A DNA stretch of 64,000 nt from Micromonospora violae (GCF_004217135.1 NZ_SHKK01000001.1:3596001-3660000), one strand, 5' to 3'; positions 23,676 to 34,642 are shown, counted from the first letter of the stretch. Translations and numbers: made by a program. The notes: generated from the letters alone by a model not told the origin.

Positions 23676-24956
23676 TCAAGACGCCGCCGGGGCGGCGGGC
23701 AGGTCCCGCCGCCTCCGGATTGGCCCTACCAGCAGAATCACCGGGGTGAGCGCCAGCCAGGCGGTCATCACGACAATTGCCGTCCGGGCGCCGTAATGTG
23801 CGCCGATCGCACCGGCCAGCACGGCTGCCGATGGGATCGTGCCGTAGTTGAGCAGCTGCATGCTCACTGTCACCCGGCCCAGCAGGTGGTGCGGTGTGTA
23901 CGTCTGCCGGAAGGCGCCTTTCACCACGTTGCCGATGGCCACCCCCAGGCCGATCAGCACGCCGCCGAGGGCCGGCCAGGTCAGTCCGGTGCCGGGCGCG
24001 GCGAGTGGGATGAGCAGCGCGGGCGGGCCGGTGAGCGCCGCCGCGATCAGCAGCGCCCGCGCGGTGCCGCAGCGCTGGGCCACGGTGGTGGCGAGCAGCG
24101 CTCCGATGATCCCGCCGACGCTCATCACCCCGACGAGCCCGCCCACCAGGCCCGGTTCGAGGCGCAGGTCGCGGGTCAGGAAGACCACCAGGACCGCCTG
24201 GTAGCCGGTCAGCCCGATGTTGCTGGCCGCGCCGAAGACCGTGAGCACCCGCAGGTACGGGTCCCGGATGACGAAACGCAGCCCTTCGGTGATGTCCTGG
24301 CGCAGCGATCGGGTCCGCTCCGACGGGCGTACGCGGGGTTCGCGGGTGCGGATGCGCAGCAGGAACCCGGCGGACAGCAGGAACGTGAGCGCGTCCAGGA
24401 GCAGTGCGGCGACAGCGCCGATGAGCTGGGCGATCAGGCCGGCGAGCCCGGGTCCGACGACGTAGCTCACGGTCTGGGTCGCCTGGAGTTTGGCGTTGCC
24501 CTCGGGGAGTTGCCCCGGTCGCAGCAGCACCGGCAGGTAGACCTGGTCGGCGGTTTCGAAGAAGACCCGCGCGGTGCCCGCGCTGAGGGCGACCACCAGC
24601 AGCTGCGCGACGGTGAGCCGGTCCAGCAGGGCGGCCAGCGGCACGCTGAGGAAGGCCGCCGCGCAGAGCAGGTCGCAGACCACCATCACCGCTCGACGGG
24701 GCAGTCGGTCGACCCACGCGCCGGCTGGCAGGCCGATCAGCAACCAGGGCAGCCAGGTCGCGGCGGCGAGCACCGCCACCTGGAAGGTGCCGGCGTCGAG
24801 GACGGCGACCGCGACCAGCGGTAGCGCGACGGTGGTGACGTTGCTGCCGATGCTGCTGACCGCTTGACCGGCCCAGAGCAGCCGGAAGTCGCGGTGTCGC
24901 AGCAGCCCTGTGGTGGGCCGGGTGTCGGTGGGGTCGTCGCGGGTGGCGGTGGTCAC
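23676..24956 (-). CDS. MFS transporter (enterobactin exporter/MDR type)
   Basis: A 426-residue major facilitator with about 12 membrane segments, of the EntS/MFS_3 type common in drug and siderophore export. The N-terminus is LLRHRDFRLLWAGQAVSSIGSNVT and a loop 2-3 motif AGAWVDRLPRRAVMV is present. GTG at 24956 overlaps the arsR stop as GTGA; the longer open frame upstream lies inside arsR and is not coding. Substrate unknown. It is probably controlled by the coupled ArsR-type repressor. Confidence 0.9.
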   Translation of the reverse strand: MTTATRDDPTDTRPTTGLLRHRDFRLLWAGQAVSSIGSNVTTVALPLVAVAVLDAGTFQVAVLAAATWLPWLLIGLPAGAWVDRLPRRAVMVVCDLLCAAAFLSVPLAALLDRLTVAQLLVVALSAGTARVFFETADQVYLPVLLRPGQLPEGNAKLQATQTVSYVVGPGLAGLIAQLIGAVAALLLDALTFLLSAGFLLRIRTREPRVRPSERTRSLRQDITEGLRFVIRDPYLRVLTVFGAASNIGLTGYQAVLVVFLTRDLRLEPGLVGGLVGVMSVGGIIGALLATTVAQRCGTARALLIAAALTGPPALLIPLAAPGTGLTWPALGGVLIGLGVAIGNVVKGAFRQTYTPHHLLGRVTVSMQLLNYGTIPSAAVLAGAIGAHYGARTAIVVMTAWLALTPVILLVGPIRRRRDLPAAPAAS

Positions 24957-25528
24957 GGTCGGGCCGGTACACCGTGGACGAACACGAAGACCGGCCGACG
25001 GTCGGCGTCGTCGTCGGGCACGTCGCGGTCGGCCCAGCGGGTGAGGAGGTCGATCATCTCGCGGCTCAGCTCGGCCAGTTCCTCGGGTGTGAGGTGCAGC
25101 CAATGGTCGGTGGAGAACGGCGCGTCGTTCCAACTGGCCTGGGTGGTCTCGGCGGCGGCGTGCCAGGCCCGGGCCAGGGCCACGTGCCGGTCCAGGTTGA
25201 GCGAGGTGGCGGCGTCGGCCACCGCCCGGGAGGCCGGGTCGGTTTCGAAGTCGGTGTTGGACCAGCGCAGCCCCCGGGCGACCAGGCGCCACCACCGCTC
25301 GCGCCGGTCGCGGGCCAGCTCGGGCGCCTCGGTGACCAGGTCCGCGGCGGCCAGGACCTTGAGGTGGTGACTGACGTTCGCGGGGGCCTGGTCGGTGCGC
25401 TCGGCGAGCAGCCCGACGGTGGACGGCCCGTGGACCTTGAGCACGTCCATCAGCCGCCGGCGCAGCGGATGGGACATGGCGGCCAACACCCGGGAGTCGG
25501 TGATCTGGCGTACGTGAGGGCTGTCCAT
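24953..25528 (-). CDS. ArsR-family transcriptional regulator
   Basis: A 191-residue winged-helix regulator. The HTH is clear: MSHPLRRRLMDVLKVHGPSTVGLLAER followed by the recognition helix ANVSHHLKVLAAADLV. There is no ArsR metal-binding Cys pattern; the long C-terminal part suggests a non-metal ligand, as in the HTH_20 subfamily paired with MFS exporters. ATG at 25528 begins the conserved region. It forms a two-gene operon with the MFS gene, and two tandem palindromes lie just upstream. Confidence 0.9.
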   Translation of the reverse strand: MDSPHVRQITDSRVLAAMSHPLRRRLMDVLKVHGPSTVGLLAERTDQAPANVSHHLKVLAAADLVTEAPELARDRRERWWRLVARGLRWSNTDFETDPASRAVADAATSLNLDRHVALARAWHAAAETTQASWNDAPFSTDHWLHLTPEELAELSREMIDLLTRWADRDVPDDDADRRPVFVFVHGVPARP

Positions 25529-25546
25529 GGCAACAGGATGCCTTAT

Positions 25547-25574
25547 GCAAGAAACATTGCGCAAGAGCTGTTGC
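25547..25574. promoter_or_regulatory. Tandem operator for the ArsR-type regulator
   Basis: Two abutting 14-bp imperfect palindromes of form GCAA-N6-TTGC: GCAAGAAACATTGC (25547-25560) and GCAAGAGCTGTTGC (25561-25574), 19 bp upstream of the arsR ATG. The region is AT-rich for this genome and fits an autoregulated operator. Confidence 0.7.
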
Positions 25575-25623
25575 GAAAGTCGGGCAGGGAGGGGCGGCCG
25601 GGCGGCCACCGGCCGCCCCTCGC

Positions 25624-26496
25624 TCAGGCGGCCAGCCGTCGGGCCAGCTCGTCGGCGACCTGCTTGGCCATGGTGGGTGGAATAGCCGCGGCGATCTTCT
25701 CCGGCGTCAGCGAGGCCAGCACGCCCTGGACGATCGCCGGCTCGTCGGTGAAGTCCCGGTTGGACAGCGCGGTCAGCGCCGTCTGCAACGCGGCGACCTG
25801 GGCGGAGATCGATTTCAGGGTCGGGTGCGCCGGGGTGTAGTTGGCGACGGTGGCATCCTCACCCATCGCCATCCGGGTGTAGATCTGCCCGACCGGGTTA
25901 CGGCCATCCAACCTGGTGAGGTTTTTGTGGACGGTCGCCAGCCAGTTGTGTTCTTCGGGGGTCATGTCGTCCTCCAGGAGTCCGATGGAACTGAGGTAGC
26001 GGCGGAACAGGGGCCGCTGGTCGCGACCCGCCTTGATGGCGTCGCGGAAGAAGCTGAAGTGGGTGTGCCAGCGGTGTGAGCTGTCGCCGCTGGTGCGCTT
26101 GCCGAGGCGATCCCACCGCTTCACCGTGGTGCCGTCGGGGCTGTAGATGATCTCCCGAATGTCCCGGGTGTCGGCCGCGTTCGCGGTGCACTGCGCCACG
26201 CACCAGACCGAAAAGCTGCGCAGGGTGTTCGTCCGACCACCGATTCGTACATCGAACTGGCCGACGTCCAGCGCCGCCGCGTCGAGGGTCAGCCCGGCCC
26301 GGTCGCGGGGCGACTCCACCACCGAGTAGTCATTGGCGACCACCCGGTCCGATCCGCAGTGGTAGCCGCCCCGGTGGGCGGGGTCGCCGACGATGCCGAC
26401 CTCGGCCGGGTCCAGGTCGTCTGGCCCCGGGGCGTTGTCGAGGTGATCGAGGAGCAGGCTTCGGACGGCCAGAAGATTAGCCGGGGCCCGGGTCAT
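25624..26496 (-). CDS. Hypothetical protein with an M15-like (D-Ala-D-Ala peptidase fold) N-terminal domain
   Basis: A 290-residue cytosolic-looking protein with no signal peptide. Residues 35-150 carry a histidine and acid pattern like that of the M15/hedgehog zinc peptidase fold: HRGGYHCG (His41, His46), AALDVG (Asp77) and HRWHTHFSFF (His144, His146). The C-terminal part is helical and Ala-rich, with a phage tail-lysin flavour (KSISAQVAALQTALTAL). Similar proteins occur beside phage-type lysins, but there is no other phage gene here. Activity is unproven. ATG has AAGGGGG upstream. Confidence 0.6.
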   Translation of the reverse strand: MTRAPANLLAVRSLLLDHLDNAPGPDDLDPAEVGIVGDPAHRGGYHCGSDRVVANDYSVVESPRDRAGLTLDAAALDVGQFDVRIGGRTNTLRSFSVWCVAQCTANAADTRDIREIIYSPDGTTVKRWDRLGKRTSGDSSHRWHTHFSFFRDAIKAGRDQRPLFRRYLSSIGLLEDDMTPEEHNWLATVHKNLTRLDGRNPVGQIYTRMAMGEDATVANYTPAHPTLKSISAQVAALQTALTALSNRDFTDEPAIVQGVLASLTPEKIAAAIPPTMAKQVADELARRLAA

Positions 26497-26654
26497 GGGG
26501 TCCCCCTTTCCGAGAGGCGGGGACCGGGCGCGACGTCACACCGTGTGCGCGGTGGTGGGCTGCGGACGAGCCCGGTCTACTGGTGCACGGCGCCGGGCGT
26601 TGGCTCAACCATAGCCCGACTTTCCGGCAAACGCCCAGCTCAAGACGGGTCTGT

Positions 26655-28358
26655 TCAAACTGGAGGTTGCGGCGGGGCAGAGTGGACGATGGGCAGCCGC
26701 AGCGCCGAGGGGTACGCCGGGTCATGCAGAACCTGCCGCCAACCGGCACGCAGCGTCACCGCCGCGCCGAGAGGTTCCCCGGTGCCGGGGTTACGGGCCC
26801 ACCGGGGATGGGCGCCACCGGAGACCTGCACCCGCAGGCGGTGCCCGCCCGCGAACCGGTACGCGATCGGCCAGAGCGGCACCGGCACCCGCAGCACCCC
26901 GTACCGGTCGGCCGGGAAGCGTTCGGGCGTGACCCGCACCAGCCCGTCGCACACGTTCCACGAGCGACCCCGACGGTCCACGTCGCACAGCCGAACGAAG
27001 ACGTCCAGGTACGGCAGGTCACTGCGGACGTAGATCTCGGCGCGGACCGGACCGATCACCTCGACCGGCCCGGTCAGCGGGGCGCTGGTGTAGGTCAGCA
27101 CGTCCGGGCGGGCCTCGACGGGCCGGTTGTCCACCCGACCGGCCCGCTTGGCGACCAGCAGTGGCCCTCCCAACGACGGGGTGGGGTCGGCGGGGTCGTA
27201 GCGGAACCTGTCCGGGCTCGACGCGACCGGGTCCCGCGCCGCCAACTCGCCACCGGGGTGCAGGTGCCAGCTGGTCTCGACCGCCGGTGGCGGCCAGTCC
27301 GGCAGGTTCCGCCAGCCGCCGCCGGCACCGCTGACGTACAGCCGGACAGGCGGCCGAGCGGGCGGCAGGGCGGGCGGCAGGGCGGGCTGCTCCTGTGCGC
27401 CTGGTCGAGGCGCGGTCGGCAGGTGCTCGTCGAGCCAGGCCAGACCCTCGCGCAGCGCGGCCACGAACAACCCCGGGCTGCCGTGCGTCCACGGGCCGAT
27501 CACCAGGCGCGGCGGTGTTCCGGCGGCGCGCAGCACGGCGTGATCGTCGAGCTGGGCGGGCAGGAAGATGTCATGCCAACCCGTGACCATGATCACCGGC
27601 GCCCGCACCTTCGGGACCTGGTCGGCGAAGACCCGCCTCCGCCAGTACGCGGCCTGCGGGGTGTGGTGGCGCAGCCACTCCTGGAAGAACGGGATGGTCA
27701 CCCCGGTGGCCACCCGGTCGGCGTCGGCCAGGGGAAGGTGCCGCAGCGCGTCGGCCAGCCGGGGTTGCCCCCGCTTGAGTTCCCACTGCCGGGCCAGCCA
27801 CGGCACGGTCTGCGCGTGCAGCAGTTCCGCCCAGGTCAGCACGGTGTCCAGGGCGAAGGACTCCCCCGCGTACGTCGAGTCCCGGGTGGCCGACGCGGTC
27901 ACCACGGCGACCATCGCACGCAGGTCCTCGCCGGCGTCGGCGGCCAGCGCCCACTGCGTGAAGCCCTGGTAGCTGACCCCGAACATGCCGAGTCGTCCGG
28001 CCCACCAGGGCTGACGGCGCAGCCAGTCGAGGGTGTCCACGCCATCGTCGCGCTCGTGCACCAGCGGGGCGAACGTTCCACCGGAGCCGCCGGTGCCCCG
28101 GCACGACTGGATCACCACGTGTCGACCCCGCGCGGCGAGCAGCCGACCGAGCAGCCGCAGTGGTCCACCGCGCCCGTACGGGGTACGGATCAGCACGGTC
28201 GGCGCGTCGCGCCCGCCCGGGGCGTAGTGATCGGTGCGCAGCACCACACCGTCGCGGGTCCGCACCGGCAGGTCACGGGTGACCCGCACCGAGCCGCAGC
28301 GGGCCGGTGGCAGGCGCAGCGCGGTGCCGGCCAGGTGGGTGACGAGCCGGTGTGGCAC
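26655..28358 (-). CDS. CocE/NonD-family alpha/beta hydrolase
   Basis: A 567-residue serine hydrolase of the X-Pro dipeptidyl-peptidase S15/CocE family, which cleaves esters or N-terminal peptides. The nucleophile motif is GMFGVSYQGFTQWA (about residue 130); an Asp in TGWHDIFLP and His in GPWTHGSPG complete the likely triad. The C-terminal jelly-roll domain (from about residue 340) is the family's third domain, with VTPERFPADR and GGHRLRVQVSG. Start is GTG, 3 bp after the marR stop, so the two are co-transcribed. Substrate is unknown. Confidence 0.92.
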   Translation of the reverse strand: MPHRLVTHLAGTALRLPPARCGSVRVTRDLPVRTRDGVVLRTDHYAPGGRDAPTVLIRTPYGRGGPLRLLGRLLAARGRHVVIQSCRGTGGSGGTFAPLVHERDDGVDTLDWLRRQPWWAGRLGMFGVSYQGFTQWALAADAGEDLRAMVAVVTASATRDSTYAGESFALDTVLTWAELLHAQTVPWLARQWELKRGQPRLADALRHLPLADADRVATGVTIPFFQEWLRHHTPQAAYWRRRVFADQVPKVRAPVIMVTGWHDIFLPAQLDDHAVLRAAGTPPRLVIGPWTHGSPGLFVAALREGLAWLDEHLPTAPRPGAQEQPALPPALPPARPPVRLYVSGAGGGWRNLPDWPPPAVETSWHLHPGGELAARDPVASSPDRFRYDPADPTPSLGGPLLVAKRAGRVDNRPVEARPDVLTYTSAPLTGPVEVIGPVRAEIYVRSDLPYLDVFVRLCDVDRRGRSWNVCDGLVRVTPERFPADRYGVLRVPVPLWPIAYRFAGGHRLRVQVSGGAHPRWARNPGTGEPLGAAVTLRAGWRQVLHDPAYPSALRLPIVHSAPPQPPV

Positions 28359-28361
28359 CGG

Positions 28362-28877
28362 TCAGCCCGACGGGCGACGGGAGGGCTCGGGCCGGGCGGC
28401 GCGCACGGCGTCCCGGTGCGCCCGCACCGACTCACTCATCTGCGCCATGAACCGGTGCACCACCTCCAGCTCGTCCTCATCGAAGCGGGCCATCACCGTG
28501 TCGGTGCGGGCGCCCAACGGCTGGAAGAACTCCATGGCCAGGGCGGCGCCCTGGTCGGCGTAGTGCAGCAGCACCTTGCGCCGGTCGACGGTGTCCCGGT
28601 CCCGGCGGATGTGCCCGGCCCGTTCCAGCCGGTCGATCAGGGCGGTGACCGAGCCGGAGGAGAGGTTCAGCTGCTCACCGAGGCGGCCGGGAGTGATCGG
28701 GTCGCCGAGCAGCTCGGCGTCCATCACCGCGATCAACGCCTGCAGGTCGGTCGGGTTGAGGCCGTGCAGGTTGGCGAAGGCGTGGCCGACCTGCTGGGCG
28801 TCCACCGCGTACCGCCGCAGGTTGTTGGTGATCTCGGCGACCAGCTGCTCGCGGCGCGTGTCACGCCGTCGGTACAT
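28362..28877 (-). CDS. MarR-family transcriptional regulator
   Basis: A 171-residue winged-helix regulator: TPGRLGEQLNLSSGSVTALIDRLERAGHIRRDRDTVDRRKVLLH is spread over the wing and recognition helix. ATG at 28877 opens the domain (MYRRRDTRREQLV); the frame is open back to a TTG at 28982 but that would cover the operator region. It is divergent from the MMPL transporter and heads the marR-cocE operon. A palindrome over the MMPL -10 box is its probable target. Confidence 0.9.
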   Translation of the reverse strand: MYRRRDTRREQLVAEITNNLRRYAVDAQQVGHAFANLHGLNPTDLQALIAVMDAELLGDPITPGRLGEQLNLSSGSVTALIDRLERAGHIRRDRDTVDRRKVLLHYADQGAALAMEFFQPLGARTDTVMARFDEDELEVVHRFMAQMSESVRAHRDAVRAARPEPSRRPSG

Positions 28878-28927
28878 GCCGTGTGTCGCCACCTCGCGCC
28901 GCTCTTTCCCATCGTCGGTCCCCCGGG

Positions 28928-28969
28928 TTGCAGCATAGAACAGCCCTGGATAATCTCGGTTATCAAGAT
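28928..28969 (+). promoter_or_regulatory. MMPL promoter with overlapping MarR-type operator
   Basis: TTGCAG (28928-28933), 17-bp spacer, TAATCT (28951-28956). The near-palindrome ATCTCGGTTATCAAGAT (28953-28969) starts inside the -10 box, where a bound repressor would block RNA polymerase. Confidence 0.7.
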
Positions 28970-29002
28970 ACTCGTTTTCCAAAGGACCATGAGGTCAGCC
29001 TG

Positions 29003-31126
29003 ATGTCTGTGTTCACCAGAGTCGCGCGTGGCCGACTGGCCGCCTGGCTCACCGTGGCCGTCGCGATCGTCGTCGGCGCGGCCGTCTTCGCGACGCCCCA
29101 GCCGGACAACCCGGCGCCGGTCTCCGCCACCGGCCTGTCCGTGCAGTGGCAGTCGACCCAGGTGCAGCGTCTCCAGGACCAGCTGCCCTCCCGCGACGTG
29201 CAGCCGGCCATCGTGGTGATCAACCGAGGCGACGGCGGCGCGCTGAGCGAGGCCGACCGGGCCACCATCGGCGCTCGCGCCGACGACCTGCGCCGCTTCG
29301 CGGTGGGCGGGCAGGTCAGCCCGGCCCAGGTCGCCCCGGACGGCACGGTGGCCCTCGTCGCCGTACCCCTGGACAACGGCGGTGGGCAGGAGGCGGTCAC
29401 CGACACCGTGACCCAACTGCGCACCACCCTGGCGGACCTGCCCAACGGGCTGACCGCCGACGTGACCGGCGCCCCGGCCTTCACCGCCGACCTCGCCTCG
29501 GTGTTCGACGGCGCCGACATCACCCTGCTCGCGGTGACCGCAGCCGTGGTCGCGCTGCTCCTGCTGATCACCTACCGCAGCCCGTTCCTGTGGATCGTGC
29601 CGCTGCTCGTGGTCGCCGCGACCGAGCAGCTCACCCTGCGCGCGGTGGACGTCATCGTGCCGGGCGTCGGCATCCACCTCCAGCAGGGGCAGGTCACCGG
29701 CATCGCCAGCGTGCTGGTGTTCGGCGCCGCCACCGACTACGCGTTGCTGCTCATCGCCCGCTACCGGGAGGAACTGCGCCGCGAGGAGGACCGGTTCCGG
29801 GCGATGCGCGCCGCGCTGCGCCGCACCGCGGAGCCCATCCTCGCCAGTGGCGGCACCGTCGTCCTCGGCGTCCTCACCCTGCTGCTCAGTGAGCAGGAGA
29901 CCAACCGGGCGCTGGCGGTCGCCTGCGCCACCGGTGTGCTCTTCGCCATGCTCTCCGCCCTGTTCGTGCTCCCCGCTGTGCTGGTGCTCTTCGGTCGCGG
30001 CCTGTTCTGGCCGTTCGTACCCCGCGTCGGCGGTCCGGTCCGCGAGGGTCGACTCTGGGGCCGACTCGGCGCCGTGGTGCAACGCCGCCCGGTGGTGGTC
30101 GCGATCCTCGCCGTCCTGCTGCTCGGCGGCATGGCACTGGGTGGGCTCGGCATCCGCACCGGCCTGTCCGAGACCGAACAGTTCCGCGCCGAACCCGAGG
30201 CGGTGACCGGGGCGCAGACCCTCGCGCGGGCCTTCCCCGCCGGCAGCACTCAACCCGTCGCCGTGATCACCACCCCGGCGGCGGTGCGGGCGGTCACCGA
30301 CGCCGCCACCGCGGTGCCCGGCATCGCCTCGGCGCGCCCCGGCGACGCCGGCGAGGCCGTCGCCCAGGTCGACGTGGTCCTCGACGCCGAACCCGGCACC
30401 ACCGCCTCGGACCGCGCGATCGAGGCGCTGCGCGCGGCGGTCGCCGCGGTGCCCGGCTCCGCGCCACCGGCCGCCGCCGGCGCCGACGCCCCGTCCGGGG
30501 CGATCGTCGGTGGCTCGGTGGCCGCCACGTACGACTCCGACGAGGCCAACGACCGTGACCTGCGACTCATCCTGCCGATCATCCTGCTGCTGGTCGGTGC
30601 CGTGCTCGTGCTCCTGCTCCGCGGCCTGCTCGCACCGCTGCTGCTGGTGCTCACCGTGATCGCGTCGTTCTTCGCCAGCCTCGGCGCGGCCTGGCTGCTC
30701 TTCGACCACGTGCTGGGCTTCCCCGCCCTGGACAGCGGTGTGCTGCTGCTCGCCTTCGTGTTCCTGGTGGCGCTCGGCGTGGACTACAACATCTTCCTGG
30801 TCACCCGTGCCCGGGAGGACGCCCGCAGCGCCGGCACCAGCGCCGGGATGCTCTCCGCCCTGCGGGTCACCGGCGGTGTGATCACCAGCGCCGGGGTGCT
30901 GCTCGCCGCGGTCTTCGCCGTGCTCGGCGTGCTGCCGCTGATCACCCTGACGCAGATCGGCATCATCGTCTGCATCGGTGTGCTCCTCGACACCCTGCTG
31001 GTCCGCACGGTCCTGGTGCCGGCGTTGGCGTTCGTGCTCGGAAACCGCTTCTGGTGGCCTGGCCGCATCGCCCGCGATCCGGTGGCGGCCACCCCCACGG
31101 CACCGGAGCCGGCAACCACGCCCTAG
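29003..31126 (+). CDS. MMPL-family (RND) membrane transporter
   Basis: A 707-residue RND-type transporter with the MMPL layout: one N-terminal helix, an extracytoplasmic loop, five helices containing GAATDYALLLIARYREEL, then a repeat of the pattern with GVDYNIFLVTRAREDA in the second half. The Asp-Tyr pairs in these helices are the proton-relay residues of the family. ATG at 29003 has GAGG 8 nt upstream; the open frame further upstream lies in the promoter. Probably exports a hydrophobic compound or lipid under control of the divergent MarR. Its TAG stop lies in CTAG shared with the next gene's stop. Confidence 0.92.
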   Translation: MSVFTRVARGRLAAWLTVAVAIVVGAAVFATPQPDNPAPVSATGLSVQWQSTQVQRLQDQLPSRDVQPAIVVINRGDGGALSEADRATIGARADDLRRFAVGGQVSPAQVAPDGTVALVAVPLDNGGGQEAVTDTVTQLRTTLADLPNGLTADVTGAPAFTADLASVFDGADITLLAVTAAVVALLLLITYRSPFLWIVPLLVVAATEQLTLRAVDVIVPGVGIHLQQGQVTGIASVLVFGAATDYALLLIARYREELRREEDRFRAMRAALRRTAEPILASGGTVVLGVLTLLLSEQETNRALAVACATGVLFAMLSALFVLPAVLVLFGRGLFWPFVPRVGGPVREGRLWGRLGAVVQRRPVVVAILAVLLLGGMALGGLGIRTGLSETEQFRAEPEAVTGAQTLARAFPAGSTQPVAVITTPAAVRAVTDAATAVPGIASARPGDAGEAVAQVDVVLDAEPGTTASDRAIEALRAAVAAVPGSAPPAAAGADAPSGAIVGGSVAATYDSDEANDRDLRLILPIILLLVGAVLVLLLRGLLAPLLLVLTVIASFFASLGAAWLLFDHVLGFPALDSGVLLLAFVFLVALGVDYNIFLVTRAREDARSAGTSAGMLSALRVTGGVITSAGVLLAAVFAVLGVLPLITLTQIGIIVCIGVLLDTLLVRTVLVPALAFVLGNRFWWPGRIARDPVAATPTAPEPATTP

Positions 31127-32541
31127 CCGGGCTCGACCGGGCGGCGGTCCACCGGCGACGGCCGCCCGGTCTCATCCACCGGCGGCTGCCGGTCCCCCAC
31201 CGCCCGGTCCCGGGTCGCCCAGGCCACCATGAACACCACCGTCCAGAGCACCCCGAGCAGCACCGCCGCGGCGGTCCCGCTCGCCGTGTCCAACCCCAGG
31301 TAGAGCCGCGCGCCACCGATCCCGAAAACCCCCGCCGCGGCGGCGGTCCAGGCGGCCACGGCCACCGGCCAGCGGGCGCTGCGCGACACCAGCCAGGCCA
31401 GAGTGCAGAAACTCGCCGCGACCACGGCGTTCTGCGTCGAGAGCGCGGCCACCTCACCGCCGCCCGGGGCGGTCCCGTTCGGGCCGGTCAGCTCGGCCAC
31501 CACGGCCAGCACCACCAGCGGCACGAACGCGCCCACCGTGCCGACCACGCTGAGCAGATCCGCCCGCCAGGGCCGGTTGCGCCACGCCAGCACCGCCGCT
31601 ACCAGCGCCACCAACAGGATCAGCACCGACCCGCGCACCACCGACACCACGACCAGGGTGGCATCTTCGGCGCCCGGGGTACGGCGGGCGGCGAACCACC
31701 CGGCGATGGCACCGTCCAGCGCGGCCAGCCCACTGTTGCGAACCGCCACCGACAGCAGACCAGCGATGGCCAACCCGGCGGCGAACAGCAACAGCAGCCC
31801 GGCGGCCAGGTTGAGCAGCAACGTCCAGGCCGGGCCGACCCGCATGGCCACCAGGAAGAACAGCACCCCGTAGCGGGCGGTGAGCCACCGCACCGGGGGC
31901 AGCGCGCCGGCCCGGGACAGCAGCGCGCGTACCGGGTCCGGGTTACGTCCCAGCCACCGGCCGACGAGCACCACCCCCACCAGGCCGGCCAGCAGCAGGA
32001 ACGCCACCCCGGAGGCCCGCCCGAGCAGCCGGGAGACCGTGTCGTACGACTCACCGGCCAGGTGACCGAGCAGCACCGAGCCGCCCACCCAGGTCACCAC
32101 CCCGGCCAGGTTCCACAGGAAGAACCGCCGGTACGGCAGGCCCGCCGCGCCGGCCAGCCGGGGTACCAGCGTGCGGGCGAAAGCCACCCACCGGGCGGCG
32201 AACACCCCCCGCCCACCGAGGCGGGCGAGCATGGTGTCGGCGCGGGCCCACCGCTCGGGCCCCACCCGGTGCCCCAGCCCGGCGCGCAGCCGAGGGCCGT
32301 AGCGCCGACCGGCGCGAAAGGCCAGCCCATCACCGAGGACCGCCGCGACGATCATCGCGAGCAGCGCCGGCCCGAGCCGCAAGGTACCGTTGTAGGTGAG
32401 GAAGCCGACGAGCAGCAGGGTAGCCTCACCCGGCACGAGCAGGCCGAAGATCACCGCGGTCTCGCCCGCCACGATCAGCGCGGCGACCAGGTAGATCCAC
32501 ACGGTGGGCAGACCCTGCACCCAGGTCAGCAGGTCGTGCAC
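31123..32541 (-). CDS. DedA-PAP2 fusion membrane protein with degenerate PAP2 site
   Basis: A 472-residue membrane protein. Residues 1-200 are DedA/VTT-like with [19 protein letters not shown] and the arginines kept in [19 protein letters not shown]. Residues 250-440 have the helix pattern of a PAP2 lipid phosphatase, but the catalytic signatures are gone: the PSGH position reads ALSTQNAV, and the SR-x5-H-x3-D block reads [15 protein letters not shown]. The RP of the first motif is also not apparent. It may bind or flip lipids without hydrolysing them. Start is GTG. It ends convergent with the MMPL gene, sharing a CTAG. Confidence 0.85.
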   Translation of the reverse strand: MHDLLTWVQGLPTVWIYLVAALIVAGETAVIFGLLVPGEATLLLVGFLTYNGTLRLGPALLAMIVAAVLGDGLAFRAGRRYGPRLRAGLGHRVGPERWARADTMLARLGGRGVFAARWVAFARTLVPRLAGAAGLPYRRFFLWNLAGVVTWVGGSVLLGHLAGESYDTVSRLLGRASGVAFLLLAGLVGVVLVGRWLGRNPDPVRALLSRAGALPPVRWLTARYGVLFFLVAMRVGPAWTLLLNLAAGLLLLFAAGLAIAGLLSVAVRNSGLAALDGAIAGWFAARRTPGAEDATLVVVSVVRGSVLILLVALVAAVLAWRNRPWRADLLSVVGTVGAFVPLVVLAVVAELTGPNGTAPGGGEVAALSTQNAVVAASFCTLAWLVSRSARWPVAVAAWTAAAAGVFGIGGARLYLGLDTASGTAAAVLLGVLWTVVFMVAWATRDRAVGDRQPPVDETGRPSPVDRRPVEPG

Positions 32542-32641
32542 TCAGGCCCCCGGGACACGGGAGCCAGCATGCCAGCCGGGGGAACCACCGGCACAGCAGT
32601 TTCACCATAGATCAGGGGCACCTGGGGGTGACCCCGACGCA

Positions 32642-32659
32642 GCCTGCGCGAGCGCAGGC
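32642..32659 (+). other. Short hairpin just upstream of typA
   Basis: GCCTGCGCGAGCGCAGGC folds into a tight stem-loop about 15 bp before the typA ATG, next to the Shine-Dalgarno region GGAAGGAT. It could affect translation or be an accidental GC-rich dyad. Confidence 0.35.
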
Positions 32660-32674
32660 GGAAGGATAGAGGGT

Positions 32675-34543
<1,869 letters not shown>

Positions 34544-34560
34544 CCCACCAGCACCCGACA

Positions 34561-34606
34561 CCGGGCGCGTCGGCCGCTTGCGGCCGACGCGCCCGGCTGC
34601 TTTCCC
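34561..34606 (+). terminator. Terminator after typA
   Basis: A perfect 16-bp stem (34561-34576 with 34581-34596) and CTTG loop, followed by CTGCTTTCCC, 17 bp past the typA stop. Confidence 0.8.
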
Positions 34607-34642
34607 ACCACGGGTACCCGAACCCACCCACCCGTGATCCGC

